Shown here: positions 1-13,000 of the stretch, piece by piece
How positions within the stretch are numbered: position 1 is the stretch's first letter
Layout: every line of letters starts with the position of its first letter
DNA from: Limnomonas spitsbergensis
Lineage: Eukaryota; Chlorophyta; Chlorophyceae; Chlamydomonadales
DNA: 64,000 nt
Direction: 5' to 3'
NCBI GenBank assembly: GCA_037349105.1
Contig: JAYJMM010000123.1
Span: forward strand, 9,238,001-9,302,000
Translations under genes and position numbers: made by a program
The notes under the pieces: generated by a model
Told to the model about the DNA's origin: nothing
Database searches by the model: none
Seen by the model: only the letters and a program-made list of their open reading frames with translations

Positions 1-1336
1 ACAAGGGTGATCATTCACTGCGGCCGCTGCTTTCGGGTCGGTTTTAATTCTTGTTACTTTTATACCTGCAGCAGTAGTGGCAGGAGATGCCTCTATTCCA
101 CCAACTGCATTACCCTGAATAGAGGGATATCGGCATTCGTCTCCCGGTTGATGATGATTGTTGACATTTACGCTGTTTCTGTACGGTGTTGTACTTTTAT
201 TTTCTTTTGCTTGGACTCAACAAGGTGTGAGGCTGGCCGCCCAACTTAAGACAACCTTAGACTCGCACAATTTTCAACCTTCAGGGATTTATTTAATATG
301 TCCATACCATGATGACTCCGGTATGAACCCTTTTGTTACCAGCCAGGCCCACACGCCACGTAATGCATTTGCATGGCCAAGGGGCCCGCCAGTATTTTTT
401 CACTCATGTATCTGAGGAATTTCAAGTCTCCATTGCTTCTTCTTAAGCAAAGTTTGGTTCCTTTCCACTTGTTACGTTACTTTATCATAGAAAGTGGTAT
501 TCAGCGGCCTATAAGGGCTGTAAAATAAGCATGTAAGGGCGCCTTCTGCTGTCAGCTGTGTGTCTTGACCAGATTGGCTCTCGAAAGAAAAGAAAATCTA
601 CCAGATTGGTTCATGACATGCCATGGCCTGGTGGCAGGGTGGGATCAGTGATTGTTTTCATGATGCGTCATCAAAGCCTCAGTGTGGCCTTCACGGTTGA
701 AGGCAACAATGAGGTGTCCCTGCTAGTTTGCTGAGATAGGACACTAACAATCGAGCCTTATCCATTGCCAGTACCTTGTCGAAAATAATGAATTATGTGA
801 GCTATTCCTAATGGGCTCCACCGTGGTAATAAGTAGATAATGACTACGACATAAATACTTACATGGACCCCTGGTTGCCCCACTTCCCCCATGTCCCGAG
901 CCCAGGAAACGCCTCTATCAAATTAAATAAATAAAAGGGGCATTGTCAATGCGCTTCGCCTTCCCTCATAATTAACGATGTTTGGGGCGAGGGACACATA
1001 ACAGTAGCGCAATTGTAATGTTCTGGTTGGTGTCCTGGATTAAATTTTGTATGGGATAAAAATTTACAATAATATAATCAAGTGTTACGCTAGCGGAGGG
1101 TAAACCAAATATTTGATATGAAGGGCGTTCATTTTATCATCTGAACAAGACTCTTCACATTGTGGTACTAATCAGTTGTCTACAAATATATAATTTCAGT
1201 ACGTGTATCCCATATTCGAAGCACTGGTTAACTCAAGTGATGGCTGAATAACAGTAAGAGTGTCTGTACTTGTGTTTGTGGAACCAAAATAATTGGTCGG
1301 GTTTCAAAGCCGGAAACCACTAGCCAGAAGCACAGG
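1..1336. other. Left edge, no recognised gene
   Basis: I see no convincing coding exon here. The short open frames lack recognisable motifs and exon-like composition. The stretch near 950-1000 (ccttccctcataattaac) matches one end of the MITE-like family seen at 58.8 and 61.9 kb. A segment near 225-245 (gtgaggctggccgcccaac) recurs at about 10788, so it is a dispersed repeat. Upstream exons of the channel gene could lie here unseen. Confidence 0.5.
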
Positions 1337-2620
1337 CTAAAACCAGGTGCGGTAGGCGGCCACAGACCTGTGTTCAGTGGTAGGATCTCTGGGGTCCCCT
1401 CTGCCAGCTGCATCCAGCAGTGCCCGCTCGTATGCTGCATCAACTAGTGCTAGCACCTCTCTGACAGGCAGCGGCTGTAGGTCAGTTGCTGTCTGACGCA
1501 GTTTGGGATCGGCTGATCCCAGCTCCAGCTCCAGCAAGGCACCTAGCAAATCACAGCACCAATTGCTCCACCATGAGTGGACTGTCTTGCTGTGCTGCTG
1601 GTGTTACCACTGCATTGTAGAAGCGGAGTACAAGCTACCACCAACCTCGCTGTACCGGCTGGATCTGCATCTCCCTCATGATTCCCCAGCTGGCAGCGGA
1701 CGCTGGTAGCCTTGCAGCCTGGTGCAGATGTTGGAGGAAGCTGGGCTGCATCCTGCTATTGAGGCAATGCCGCGGCCTGAGGTGATCTGAGGCCCACATC
1801 ACATCACCGTAGTTGGCCGCAGGCGCTGCATAGAGACGCCAACCGGCTGCGTGTAGACAGATGAGGCATGAGGCGCACCTTGGTGGTCATGCGGCCGACA
1901 CGCGGCAGCCAAAGGCACCTCTCTACCTTGCTTGGCCTCGTCATGCTGCCGCTCTCGTGCTGGGGGATGCCAAGAACTTTAATTCCTGGACACCCTTCAG
2001 CGATAACCTATCTGGGCCGTACACGCAAGTATGGGCTGATTGCCGGCGTTGTGCTGCTAAGCGGCTGCCAAATTCCAATATCTCTGTCCTGCTTACGTTG
2101 ACCTGGAGCTGTTTGACCACCGCAAAGTCATGCATGGCATGTAGCATGCGCTGCATCCCCGCTGGACTGCTGGCTAGCAGGAAGTTATCATCCGCATACA
2201 AGAGGCACCTGAGTCTTCACCCCGCCCCAGCACGATGCCCTCTGCCGGGCACTAGGCTGCGATCTGTGAAGTTTTGTGAAGTTTTTACAGTCCAACAGGA
2301 TCTGGGATCTGGCTGCGATCTGTGAAGTTTTGTGAAGTTTTTACAGTCCGACAGGACTAGGCTGCGATCTGGACCGGCAGATGGCTGATATAGAGACTGA
2401 AGAGGAGGGGGCTGAGTGAGCAGCCCTGCTTGATGCCGCGGGTGCAAGGCACAGGGCCAGTACTTTTCTGGCCGGCTGTGAGCGTGTAGACTTCACATTG
2501 ACACAGTACAGCGCCCACACGGCCAAGCCTTTCCAGCATGGTAATGAGGTGTTTTAAAAAAACACTACAGGAATTTACCACCCAAACATAATAGCACACA
2601 CAACGGTCAAGGTAAGCCAC
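1337..2620 (-). pseudogene. Decayed LINE-type reverse transcriptase fragment
   Basis: Minus-strand open frames carry hallmarks of a non-LTR retrotransposon reverse transcriptase. At 2357-2620 there is RGIKQGCSLSPLLFSLY, the RT motif just before the catalytic block. At 1941-2201 there is LLYADDNFLLASS, containing the YADD catalytic box, followed by a LINE-like stretch around VKQLQVNVSRTEILEF. A further open frame at 1337-1549 could be the downstream region. The frame is broken between the GIKQGC and YADD blocks, where a roughly 50-bp tandem duplication sits. No intact endonuclease or full-length ORF is visible, so this is a dead 5'-truncated or rearranged copy. The RT identity is well supported; the exact LINE clade is not. 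Confidence 0.75.
2255..2372. repeat. Tandem duplication inside the RT fragment
   Basis: A unit beginning ggctgcgatctg occurs at about 2255, 2311 and 2359 (spacing 56 and 48 bp) with the shared core gtgaagttttgtgaag. It interrupts the reverse transcriptase frame between its two conserved blocks. Confidence 0.8.
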
Positions 2621-4264
2621 ACATCACGACAACGTCACTCGTGTGGCTCCCGAAAAAGCCCTTTCAACGATGAAAATTTGCGATAATGCCGATTGGCGTT
2701 TCTCCCGCAACGCACCCCCGCAACGGTTGATTGATATCGATACATACGGAGTTCCCAGTTCGGTTCAGGCCAGCCGCGGCATCACAACATTAAGTCACTC
2801 GCCCAGCTCTGTATCTTCCATCGGCGCGACATTGCGATTTAAAGCGCCCTGTCTAGTCAGTGGCACCCGCTGAGAGCCAAGTCTTAAGTTCAAAAAGGCT
2901 TTGCCAAATCTCCCTCTGTTGAACTACACACGGGCACCGTCAGCCCCTTCAGCCGGTCTCCATCTGTTGCAAACGCACACAGCCCTCTGTAACGTCCCTC
3001 AACGCAAGGCGTCAAGATATATGTCGGGCCTTCGAAGCCGGGAGGGTCCGCTGCGTCGTTGCATGGGCGGTTCAAGCGGTCATCGCCGCGCATGCGTCCA
3101 CCTCCCTACCCTCACGCTGACTCGAATCGAAGGGGCGTCTTCTGCGACACAGATCCCGAAGCACGTATCCTCCTGCCCTCATCTACGCAGCCCCACCTAC
3201 CGCTCGCCCTTTGCATGCTCCGCATGGTCTCGTGCCTCCCGCCACGAGGCAGCAGCTGCAACAGAGGGACCACTTGGGAGGCTGCTGCCATCGCAATCCC
3301 AGCCATGCACAGGTGACTTAAGGAGACTCGAAGCTGTTCTTGTATCGCCACCTCATATGCACGACAAGTCCTATTACATGCCGCTTTTGTGCTAGTTTTG
3401 AACCTGCTGTTGGCAGCTGTCCTTTTAGCAAGGCAGAGCCATACTTCAGGAGGGGAGGTCAGCAGTAGTCTGGTCAGTCATCCAACCCTTGCATCAGCCC
3501 ACCAAGCTAGGCTATAATTCAAGGTCTGTACCAGCCATCCACCATTATAAGGGCCGCTCCTAAGAATCAACTACTGCCAGTTGCATGTTCGCGCATTAAG
3601 CCTCTTACTCCTTTAGCTGGGTCGCTTTGGCACTGCCCAGTGATTGTGAAGGACTGATGGCTGTTCTTTTGATTACGTTTACAACAGGTGCACGGATTGT
3701 TGGCGATTTCCACATTGAATAGCTGGCTCTGCCCTGTAGGTCCTGCTGGAAGCAAAGGATGCATTTGTCCGATCGACATACCGGCAAAGGCTCTCGAAGA
3801 GGACTTCTTGTCTGTTCAAAACAATGCTGGCAGCCTAAGCTGCCCAGCTGGGCATGCCCCGTTTGCGATAGATGCACCCCCACTGCATGAGGGTAGACCT
3901 CTCAGGCAAATTAAGAGAAAACCTGAACGATGCATGATCCCTGACCTGCTCACCTGCAATTGGCAATCCAGTCATTACGGCAGCTTCGTCAGTCTTGGTC
4001 TATCTAGGAGCGCTTCAGCTACAATTCAGCTACAAAATGGCCTACATCCAGGATGACATAGTGCAACATGCCCTGCTTTTTGAGCACAGGTTGGGTCCCA
4101 ATGAGCCCAATTATGGCTGCTCAGCAGGCTGTTGAGGTGGCGCACTGAAATTAAACAGTAGTTTGTGTTATGGAAGAGTTAGTTGCAGTTAACTACAGGT
4201 GCGGCAGAATTAAAGACAGTGCTTCTTGAAATGTTTCTTTGGGTGTGAACCAAACCCCCTTCTG
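2621..4264. other. Unassigned sequence left of the 28-bp satellite
   Basis: No gene could be supported. Several open frames of 60-160 codons exist on both strands, none with a recognisable domain. A Cys-rich pattern on the minus strand near 3570-3880 was considered as a retroelement remnant and not accepted. Near 4012 a copy of the motif gcttcagctacaattcagc marks one end of a dispersed repeat family described at 7015. Confidence 0.4.
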
Positions 4265-4400
4265 CAGCTGGCTGAGCTGTCACCCCTGGGCCAATGGGGC
4301 CCATAGCTTGACCGGCCTCCTGCCAGTGGCCCAAGCAGCAAGGCTTCTAGCTCCAGGCCCCTTCAGCCCTGATGTAGCTAAATTGTAGCTGACACCCCCC
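4265..4400 (-). repeat. Dispersed short repeat (family A)
   Basis: This copy carries the family landmarks: a GGGCC.ATGGGG core, cttgaccggc, a (g)cc.aagcagcaaggctt block and a terminal gtagctaaattgtagctga. Related copies lie at about 7015, 22163, 31385, 33535, 35200 and 59865. It looks like a non-autonomous element of 120-180 bp, of SINE or MITE type. Confidence 0.6.
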
Positions 4401-4472
4401 TAAATAAGCAATGGGCTTATGGTAGGTCACGATGCAGGCATCAAGGAGCTGAATAGTGTTGCGATTTAACAT

Positions 4473-6158
4473 CCTGACCTATCTCCACCCTTGGTTAATA
4501 CCTGACCTATCTCCACCCTTGGTTAATACCTGACCTATCTCCACCCTTGGTTTATACCTGACCTATCTCCACCCTTGGTTTATACCTGACCTATATCCAC
4601 CCTTGGTTTATACCTGACCTATCTCCACCCTTGGTTAATACCTGACCTATCTCCACCCTTGGTTAATACCTGACCTATCTCCACCCTTGGTTTATACCTG
4701 ACCTATCTCCACCCTTGGTTAATACCTGACCTATCTCCACCCTTGGTTTATACCTGACCTATCTCCACCCTTGGTTAATACCTGACCTATCTCCACCCTT
4801 GGTTTATACCTGACCTATCTCCACCCTTGGTTTATACCTGACCTATCTCCACCCTTGGTTAATACCTGACCTATCTCCACCCTTGGTTTATACCTGACCT
4901 ATCTCCACCCTTGGTTTATACCTGACCTATCTCCACCCTTGGTTTATACCTGACCTATCTCCACCCTTGGTTTATACCTGACCTATCTCCACCCTTGGTT
5001 AATACCTGACCTATCTCCACCCTTGGTTTATACCTGACCTATCTCCACCCTTGGTTTATACCTGACCTATCTCCACCCTTGGTTAATACCTGACCTATCT
5101 CCACCCTTGGTTTATACCTGACCTATCTCCACCTTTGGTTAATACCTGACCTATCTCCACCCTTGGTTAATACCTGACCTATCTCCACCCTTGGTTTATA
5201 CCTGACCTATCTCCACCCTTGGTTAATACCTGACCTATCTCCACCCTTGGTTTATACCTGACCTATCTCCACCCTTGGTTAATACCTGACCTATCTCCAC
5301 CCTTGGTTAATACCTGACCTATCTCCACCCTTGGTTAATACCTGACCTATCTCCACCCTTGGTTTATACCTGACCTATCTCCACCCTTGGTTAATACCTG
5401 ACCTATCTCCACCCTTGGTTAATACCTGACCTATCTCCACCCTTGGTTTATACCTGACCTATCTCCACCCTTGGTTAATACCTGACCTATCTCCACCCTT
5501 GGTTAATACCTGACCTATCTCCACCCTTGGTTAATACCTGACCTATCTCCACCCTTGGTTAATACCTGACCTATCTCCACCTTTGGTTAATACCTGACCT
5601 ATCTCCACCCTTGGTTAATACCTGACCTATCTCCACCCTTGGTTAATACCTGACCTATCTCCACCCTTGGTTAATACCTGACCTATCTCCACCCTTGGTT
5701 TATACCTGACCTATCTCCACCCTTGGTTAATACCTGACCTATCTCCACCCTTGGTTTATACCTGACCTATCTCCACCCTTGGTTTATACCTGACCTATCT
5801 CCACCCTTGTTTAATACCTGACCTATCTCCACCCTTGGTTTATACCTGACCTATCTCCACCCTTGGTTTATACCTGACCTATCTCCACCCTTGGTTAATA
5901 CCTGACCTATCTCCACCCTTGGTTAATACCTGACCTATCTCCACCCTTGGTTAATACCTGACCTATCTCCACCCTTGGTTAATACCTGACCTATCTCCAC
6001 CCTTGGTTAATACCTGACCTATCTCCACCCTTGGTTTATACCTGACCTATCTCCACCTTTGGTTAATACCTGACCTATCTCCACCCTTGGTTTATACCTG
6101 ACCTATCTCCACCCTTGGTTTATACCTGACCTATCTCCACCCTTGGTTAATACCTGAC
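4473..6158. repeat. 28-bp satellite, about 60 copies
   Basis: The unit contains cctgacctatctccaccc followed by ttggtt and either aata or tata. The two variants (ttaata and tttata) are interspersed irregularly along about 1.69 kb, with rare single-base changes such as cctttgg or cttgttt. The array ends about 160 bp before the first recognised channel exon and probably lies in its upstream intron or 5' flank. Confidence 0.97.
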
Positions 6159-6321
6159 GTGCACCTGTGATGCACCAGCATCTGCATACCGGTGTACCGG
6201 TGTACCGAATATTAGTCGAGGGATGAAAGAGGAGCGCCGCATGAAAAAACCCTTCATGGAGAATGGTCTTTGTTATGACACGTGTGAGTAACTCAAAAAA
6301 AAAATCTGGATTCTGCCGCAG

Positions 6322-9300
6322 CGCCTGAAGCCACCCACCAGCAGGGCGGTGCACGAGCGGCCCTGGCCTCCTTCAACAAGCAGGCTCTGCTCAGCCAGAC
6401 TGCAGTCGCCCCGGTGGCGGCCATTTTGTTCAGGCAGGGCTTCTCGGACTCTCTGCCCCTGCAAGCCATTGCCCTGACGCTGACGGTCATCCTCGCAGCC
6501 TGGTTCCGGAGGGAGCTTAAGGCTGCTTTTGACTGGCTGGAGTACAGGCTGATGAAGGTGAGGGGAAAGGGAGGTATGCACCTTATGGATGCATTTGGGT
6601 GGCATGCAAGTGACGGACATGCTGGTTCCATTAGCGTCATCTTGGCGCATTGGGGGCTGTGAAATTGTAAATAATGGGAAATTCAAATGCATGGCTCTGA
6701 CAGTGGGAGTAGAATGGTTAGACCTGAGAGGCAGGTTTCATGACAGAGACGTCATGTGATGGTGCGTGAAATAGGGTTCAGGGTTCAGCGTTTTACCCTG
6801 AATCCCTTAAATCTTAACCCTGTGTGTGAAAAGTGTGAGATGGCCAAGCCTTGCAACATGTCATGTAGATCCCTTGCAGAGGAGCCCCACCTCGGTCCAG
6901 GGGTCGTGCAATTGATTTGAAAAGGGATGGATTATCTCGAGGCGGTCGGATCGTGTGCCTGGGCGATTAGGTTTCTTCAGTGCGCATTATCCTCGTGGTG
7001 GTTGTCATTGTGTTTGTAGGGTGCTTCAGCTACTCTTCAGCTACATCACGGCCTATGGCCATGGGGGCTGGCACAGCAAGCCCTGCTGCTTAGGCCATGG
7101 CCATAGGTGGTCAAGGTTTGACCCCCACCAGCCTGTTGGCACTAATGGGGCCGATGGGCGGCCCCATAAAGGGGGGTCCAGCATGCACTGACACAAACAC
7201 TGTTGGCTGTCCTATAAATGCCTACTTGTCTTGCCCAGCGTCCACATCGCCCTACGTCTGGCACCTGCCCTGGCGAGCGCGTCCTCTCCGTTCCCCTCCC
7301 CTCCCCTCTCCTCCCCTCCCCTCCCCCTTCCTGGCCATCTCACCTTCCCTCCCCTTTTCCATTGGACAGCTCTTCGGCATCCCGTTTGTGGGCAAGATCG
7401 CCTTCCTCACCGCGTTCCTGATGCCCATGGTGTTCATAGGTCGGGATCTAGTGAATCGGTCAGGATCTAGTGGATAGGGGGGGGACTGGTGATGGTGTCG
7501 GTAGACCGAGTTTTGAAGACGGTCCTGAGGGCTATTATGGTGGAAAGGGGGAGGGCGCAGATTGCCAGAGGTCCACTGGCATAAGGGTTTAGTGGGTGCA
7601 GATTGCCGGGGGTCCGATGATATAGGCTGGACGGGTTCAAGATAGCCCAGGAGTGACCAGCATGTTCACGAGCCGTCGATTATCTTCATGTTTGACATGC
7701 GTCCTGAGGGTTACTGGGGTGGGTGGATTCTGGATCAGCTGCTGGGCCTCTGCTCATTTGTGCGTAGACTTATCTCAATGTTTCGCGCTCTTCCCAGTAG
7801 CGCTGAGCACCTGCCCCATCCCAGCAGTGATCGTCGCTGTGGTAGGTGGATCGATGATCAGCTGCCGGTTCCTTGTTCACGATGTTAAATGGCTTCATGG
7901 TCAAAGATGCAGATTCCCTTCCTATGGCTGTGTGGGTGGGGCCATACGTTAAACTTCGGATATACTGCAAACTGTTTTGTGCAACTTCTTGTGCAACTTC
8001 TGACGCCCTGTCTTGTTGTTGTTACAAAGTTGACGCAACCACTCGTGGCCTTTTGCGAAAGAACCGGGCAGAGCGAACCAAAAACCGAGACAGACACCTT
8101 GTCTTGTGTTGTTGAGGTGTTTCATGCAGCTTACCATGTGTCATGGCTGGATGAACAAAAACGGCTGATCCTGCTTTTAAGTAGGGTTTAGGGTTCATCT
8201 TCAGTTTTTGATTCCCCATTCATCGTCACATGCTGAACTCTTGATGCCCAATCTGTTGTTGCGTAGGCGGCTTCTTGTACAACTTGGCGGCCGGCTCGTC
8301 GCACTGGTCAGTGGGGACACTCAAAGTGTTCCACACTCTGTCCGGCTTGCCAGGTGTGTGCAACTGTACATGTGTAAGGATGGATGCTCCACACTTCATC
8401 GGGATTTTTAAGCGTGCACATCCGCACTTCGACTTGTGACGTACCAGATGTGGTGGTTTAACTGAGGTCCCTGCAGAGGCATCCTTTCGTGTAGACCCCA
8501 GAGGCATCCTTTCGTGTAGACCCCAGAGGCATCCTTTCGTGTAGACCCCAGAGGCATCCTTTCGTGTAGACCCCAGAGGCATCCTTTCGTGTAGACCCCA
8601 GAGGCATCCTTTCGTGTAGACCCCAGAGACTAAAGGGAAGGAAACTCGCTAATTGGAACGATGGTGTGCCAGAGTATGAAATAGGTACAATTCGTTACAA
8701 TTCACACTCTGGCACACGATTCCCAAAGTCTTCATCAAATTCCTCACAGCATTCTTCCTATTAGCAAATTGCCGACCTTTTAGTCTCAGGGATCAACGCG
8801 AAAGGATGCCTCCTCGAATTTATTGCTTTTCTGCCCCGAGTATGAACGCACATGCACTCGAGCATTGGTTCACAGCTCTGTGTTTCTGATACAAAGGATT
8901 CCGTATGCATCGATCCCTCGCTGAGCTGATACCTGAGCTGACACGGAAAGACGGTTTGAATTGGCTTATTAGCTCGGCAAGGGCTCGACCTGGTCACAAC
9001 TCTTGCACAACGTGGTTCACGATATGAAGCAAACATATGATTAGGCAATATCCAGCTCTAGATCTGAAGACAAAGGTGTCAGTCATAAAACCACCACATT
9101 TGGTACGTCAGAAGTCGACGTGCATCCGTGAGGATGGATGCTTCACATTATTTTTCAGCTTGCCAGATGTGGAAATCTATGTGGATGGATGTTTCACACT
9201 CATCGGGCTTGTCAGGTGTGAACATCTATGAGGATGCATGCTTCACACTTTATCTGGCTTGTCAGGTGTGACCATGTGTGACCATGGATGATTCACACTT

Positions 9301-10029
9301 TGCCTGGCTTGCCAGGTGTGAACATCTGTAATGATGGATGTTTCGCACTTTTCGGCTAGCCAGGTCTGAACATCCATGACAATGGATGTGTCACACCTTT
9401 TCCAGCCTGCCAAGTATGTACATCTGGGTATACTGGTACCCAGGCTGTTGGATACCAGGATGGACGTGGGAGGTGGAATGGGTCCCTTCATGAATTGAAT
9501 CCTTGTATGGATTGTGCTCCTTGTTCAGAGAATTGAGGGCATTGATAGACCTTGCGTTTCTGCCCGCTTTCCACCTGGCAGGCCCCCAACAAAAAGGAGA
9601 TGTGTTGGCCTGTCTTCTGCATTTCTGTCAACCCTAGACCCTAGACCCTAGATCCTGCAGGCCCTAGATCCTGCCGACCCTAGATCCTGCCGACCCTAGA
9701 TCCTGTAGACACTGCATCCTACAAACTCAAGATCTTGCAGACCCCATATCCTGCATTCCCTTCATCTTGCAACCCTGTAGGCCGCCCTGCTGACTCTGTG
9801 TTCTCAACCCCCTTACCCTTACCCCCCCCCCCCCCCCTTCACTGTGTCCCCTCCCCTTGTATCCTGATCACAGTGGTGAATGCACTCCCTCCTCAAACTC
9901 CCTTCCCCCCTCCCCCCTGTCCTCCCCCCCCTCCCCCTGTCCTCCCTTTGCAGTGGTGAAGGAGCCCACCTTCCTAGCATCTGCTCTCATGAACGGAATC
10001 AACGGTCTTGCCCTGTTTGTCGTGGCCAG
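6322..10029 (+). CDS. Channel exons 1-4: membrane and pore block
   Basis: Exon 1 (78 residues) has a hydrophobic segment LPLQAIALTLTVILAAWF and ends EYRLMK. Exon 2 gives the next membrane segment, GKIAFLTAFLMPMVFI, which runs across a phase-1 junction into exon 3 (GGFLYNLAAG). Exon 3 then gives an amphipathic stretch SSHWSVGTLKVFHTLSGLPG at the position of the pore helix and selectivity filter in CASTOR/POLLUX. Exon 4 and the start of exon 5 give the last membrane helix, NGINGLALFVVASVIGFV, followed by SSDIRSVIEDMDKG, which matches the conserved post-pore linker. The filter sequence differs from the ADSGNHA-like plant filter. Exon 3 was found from phase, splice sites and position, so it is less certain than its neighbours. 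Confidence 0.7.
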
Positions 10030-13000
10030 GTTTGTGTGGGCAGTGGGTGTGAGCAAGGTGGACAGTATGGGCAATAGTTGTGAACAGTAAGGTGCTTGCG
10101 GACAAGGGCTCTGTGAGCATTGTGGCATGTTGAAACTGAAGGTGTGGGCTTTTAGGAGTGCAAGTGTGAATATGATGTATAAGTGTGTATCCTTCGGCGC
10201 GACGACCCTTATCTAGAGCCTTGCATTCTGCAACGCACCATGCTTCTGGGGGAGTGGGGCCTTCAGGGGCCAATGTGCAGCACACAAACATACACACTCG
10301 GGTTTTTGCGGTTCTTTGCCCCTGCTGGGGCACCTCTACATCCCGGCCCTGAATCCATGATGTCTACTCTGCAGCCTTGTACAACATGTGCAACTGTGTG
10401 ATGGGTTTAGTTGCCAGTTAAATCCACTGAATTATCGCAGTAGACAGATTCACCCCTGTGGAAGACATGTAATCTTCGTGTAACAAGGGTAATTTGTGCG
10501 TGCCCACAGTGTGGTCTGTTCTGTTTTGCGTGTCGTCCATGAAGTAATCAAGGCCGTGGACATAGGGTTTCCTCTGTATAACCAAAGTGTGACGAGTGCA
10601 CCGTTTGTGTGAACGCAGTGTGATCGGTTTCGTTTCGAGTGACATCCGATCCGTGATTGAGGACATGGACAAGGGGAACCACCCGGTGGTCGAAAAAGAC
10701 CACACCGTGCTGCTTGGCTGGAATAGGCTGACCATTCCACTCCTTAAGCAGGTGAGAAGTCTTATTTTGCTTGGACTTAACGAAGTGTGAGGCTGGCCGC
10801 CCAACCCCTTGAAAACCTGTCACGCAGATGTGTGTGATGGAGGTGAAGTTGTCTGAATTGAATGCAGGTTCAAATAATTTACTTTTGTCTCCTTGGTGGG
10901 GCAGAGAATAGTATTGTGGAAGCAGCCATGGTCCATGCGACCATGGTCCATGCGACCATGGCCCATGCGACCATGGCCCATGCGACCATGGCCCATGCGA
11001 CCATGGCCCATGCGACCATGGCCCATGCGGCTGTGGCCCATGCGGCTGTGGCCCATGCGTTTGGATTTCTCAACCCTGACGCTCCTGCAGGGACCAGTAT
11101 TATTTTCCATTTTATTCTGTGATGAGGCTGGCCGACGAAAAGCTTTTTAACAGCAGGTGATGCACGAGGAAAGCAAAGCTGGAGCAGAGAGAGAGATAAA
11201 GGCCTTTCAAATGAAAGTGTGATGCATTGTGTTGTTGTGTGACCAGTGCAATGGCAAGTTGAGGTTAAGTGGTATCCCGCCGCTGCTGCCTCTCCAGGCT
11301 CCCCGAGGTCGGGTGGCCGGTCGTGCAGTTTGCGGAGTCCCAGCAACCCTGGCCCTCTGATCAGCCCTGTCCCTCAAAGTCCTGGGTGGAGATGAAGGGC
11401 CTCTGGGAGCACAGCGTCTAACCTGATCCACCAGCCGGCAGCTGCTGTACCTTCCCTCACGTACCCAAAGCCCACGATAAAAGGGACACTGCTTTTTATT
11501 TTACTTTTGCTCTTCTACCTGTAATTTTTTTGTATTATCCTATTTTCAATACCGTATTTTCTTTACTCTTGGTTCAACTGCCCTGCTCTTTGTCTCTCAG
11601 ATCCTCAAGTCCCAGGAGGAGCGCGGGTACAACACCTTCAACAACCCGGTCATCATATTGGCAGACAGGTGGGGATTGCGGACAGTGGGGAAGGTAGAGG
11701 GGATGACAAGGGGGATGGAGGGGGCATGCCAAGGTAGGGGGTCGGGGAGTAGGGGGGATGGTAGGGGAAGGAGGGGGGAGGAAGGGGAGGAGTGGGGGGG
11801 GTCAGGATGGCCGGGGAAGGAGGGGGGCAGGATGCACACATTTTGCTCAGGCAATGGTTGGACATGGCTGATTGGATCCGCAAGCCTGATTTAGGGTTGA
11901 AGGCGGCTGTGGTTTTTGAAACCCGGCCGTCATGTCTGATCTGGGAAGGCGACTTCGTCATGCTTCTCACAATATCTGTGGGATAGGACGGCAAAACAAA
12001 ACGGAAAGGATTGGATTGCTCAACGTACAGCTCTGGTGTTCAGCCTGACGACTCCTGCGTACCATGAGTCGAGAGATGGTTGACGACCATGGCAATGCAC
12101 GACATGCCCAAATGCATTTTCCATTGGGGTTTTGTGCCGGCCTCCTTGACTTAAGCCACAACCCCATATATAAGCAAGCAACGACCACAAGCTGGATTAC
12201 GCACTGCATGTCTATATGCACAATCCATTCGACTGTTACGTTTCCTCCCTGCCTCACCGCTCCTTTACCTGCAACCCCATTCATAAGCAAGAGATGGACC
12301 AGCAGCTTAACAATCCGCAATCCTTGTCTGTATACCTAGATGTTCATACCATATGCATGATTCATAATCCATTACTTTTCTGCCTGCCTCCCCGCCTGTG
12401 TCTACACCCCCAGACACAAGCAACAGATGGACCCCCAGCTGGACAATGCAATGTATGTCTGTATGCACGTACTGTATACGTGATCCATTAGACCCTTATG
12501 TTTCCTTCTTACGTCCCCGCCTTTGGCTACACCCCCAGACAAAAGCAAGAGATGGACCACGAGCTTGGTAACGCACTCGGTGTGAAATCCCTCAACACCT
12601 GGCTGGTGACCCGGTCAGGGACACCACTACGGCTCTCCGACATGCATCGAGTATCAGTGAGTGGTGGTGACAGGGCCAGTGAGTGGTGGTGACAGCGTCA
12701 GTGAGTGGTGGGGACAGTGCCAGCGAAGTAAGGAAAGCCCCCCCCCCCCCAGGTTCCCCGCCACTTTCCGTTTCCCCCTGCTTTTGCTTATTTTTCTGCT
12801 CCAGAGTGTATGCATCCACACCCAAGGTGAGTACCCCAGCTGCAAGAAGGAGAAGCTGCTCTAGCTGCTAAGCTATCCGGGGGAAAACGTCTGTTGCGGA
12901 GGTCCGATGTTTGTCAGTCTGTTGGGTGAAGGGGGGTCATAGTACTGATGTCCGCTTGCAACTGATGTACTGCTCAAGTACTCCACACAAGTGTGATCAA

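Larger units (their letters stand above)
8423..9122. mobile_element. About 700-bp insertion with inverted-repeat ends
   Basis: The left arm (about 8425-8462, cgacttgtgacgtaccagat then gtggtggttt) is inverted at the right (about 9083-9122, aaaccaccacatttggtacg). Inside are a 25-bp tandem array, a second inverted pair (gaggcatcctttcg at about 8474 and its complement near 8800) and a strong hairpin. There is no transposase ORF. The insertion separates the exon 3 donor at 8354 from its downstream donor-like copies, so it probably entered after that array formed. Confidence 0.65.

Noticed and set aside
3567..3883. Possible retroelement remnant with Cys-rich motifs (CRSDKCILC, CTCCKRN) on the minus strand
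   Set aside because: Loosely resembles the zinc/GIY-YIG region of some retroelements, but no catalytic pattern could be aligned and the frames are broken.
4473..6158. CRISPR-like array
   Set aside because: The 28-bp units are contiguous with no spacers; this is a satellite in a eukaryotic genome.
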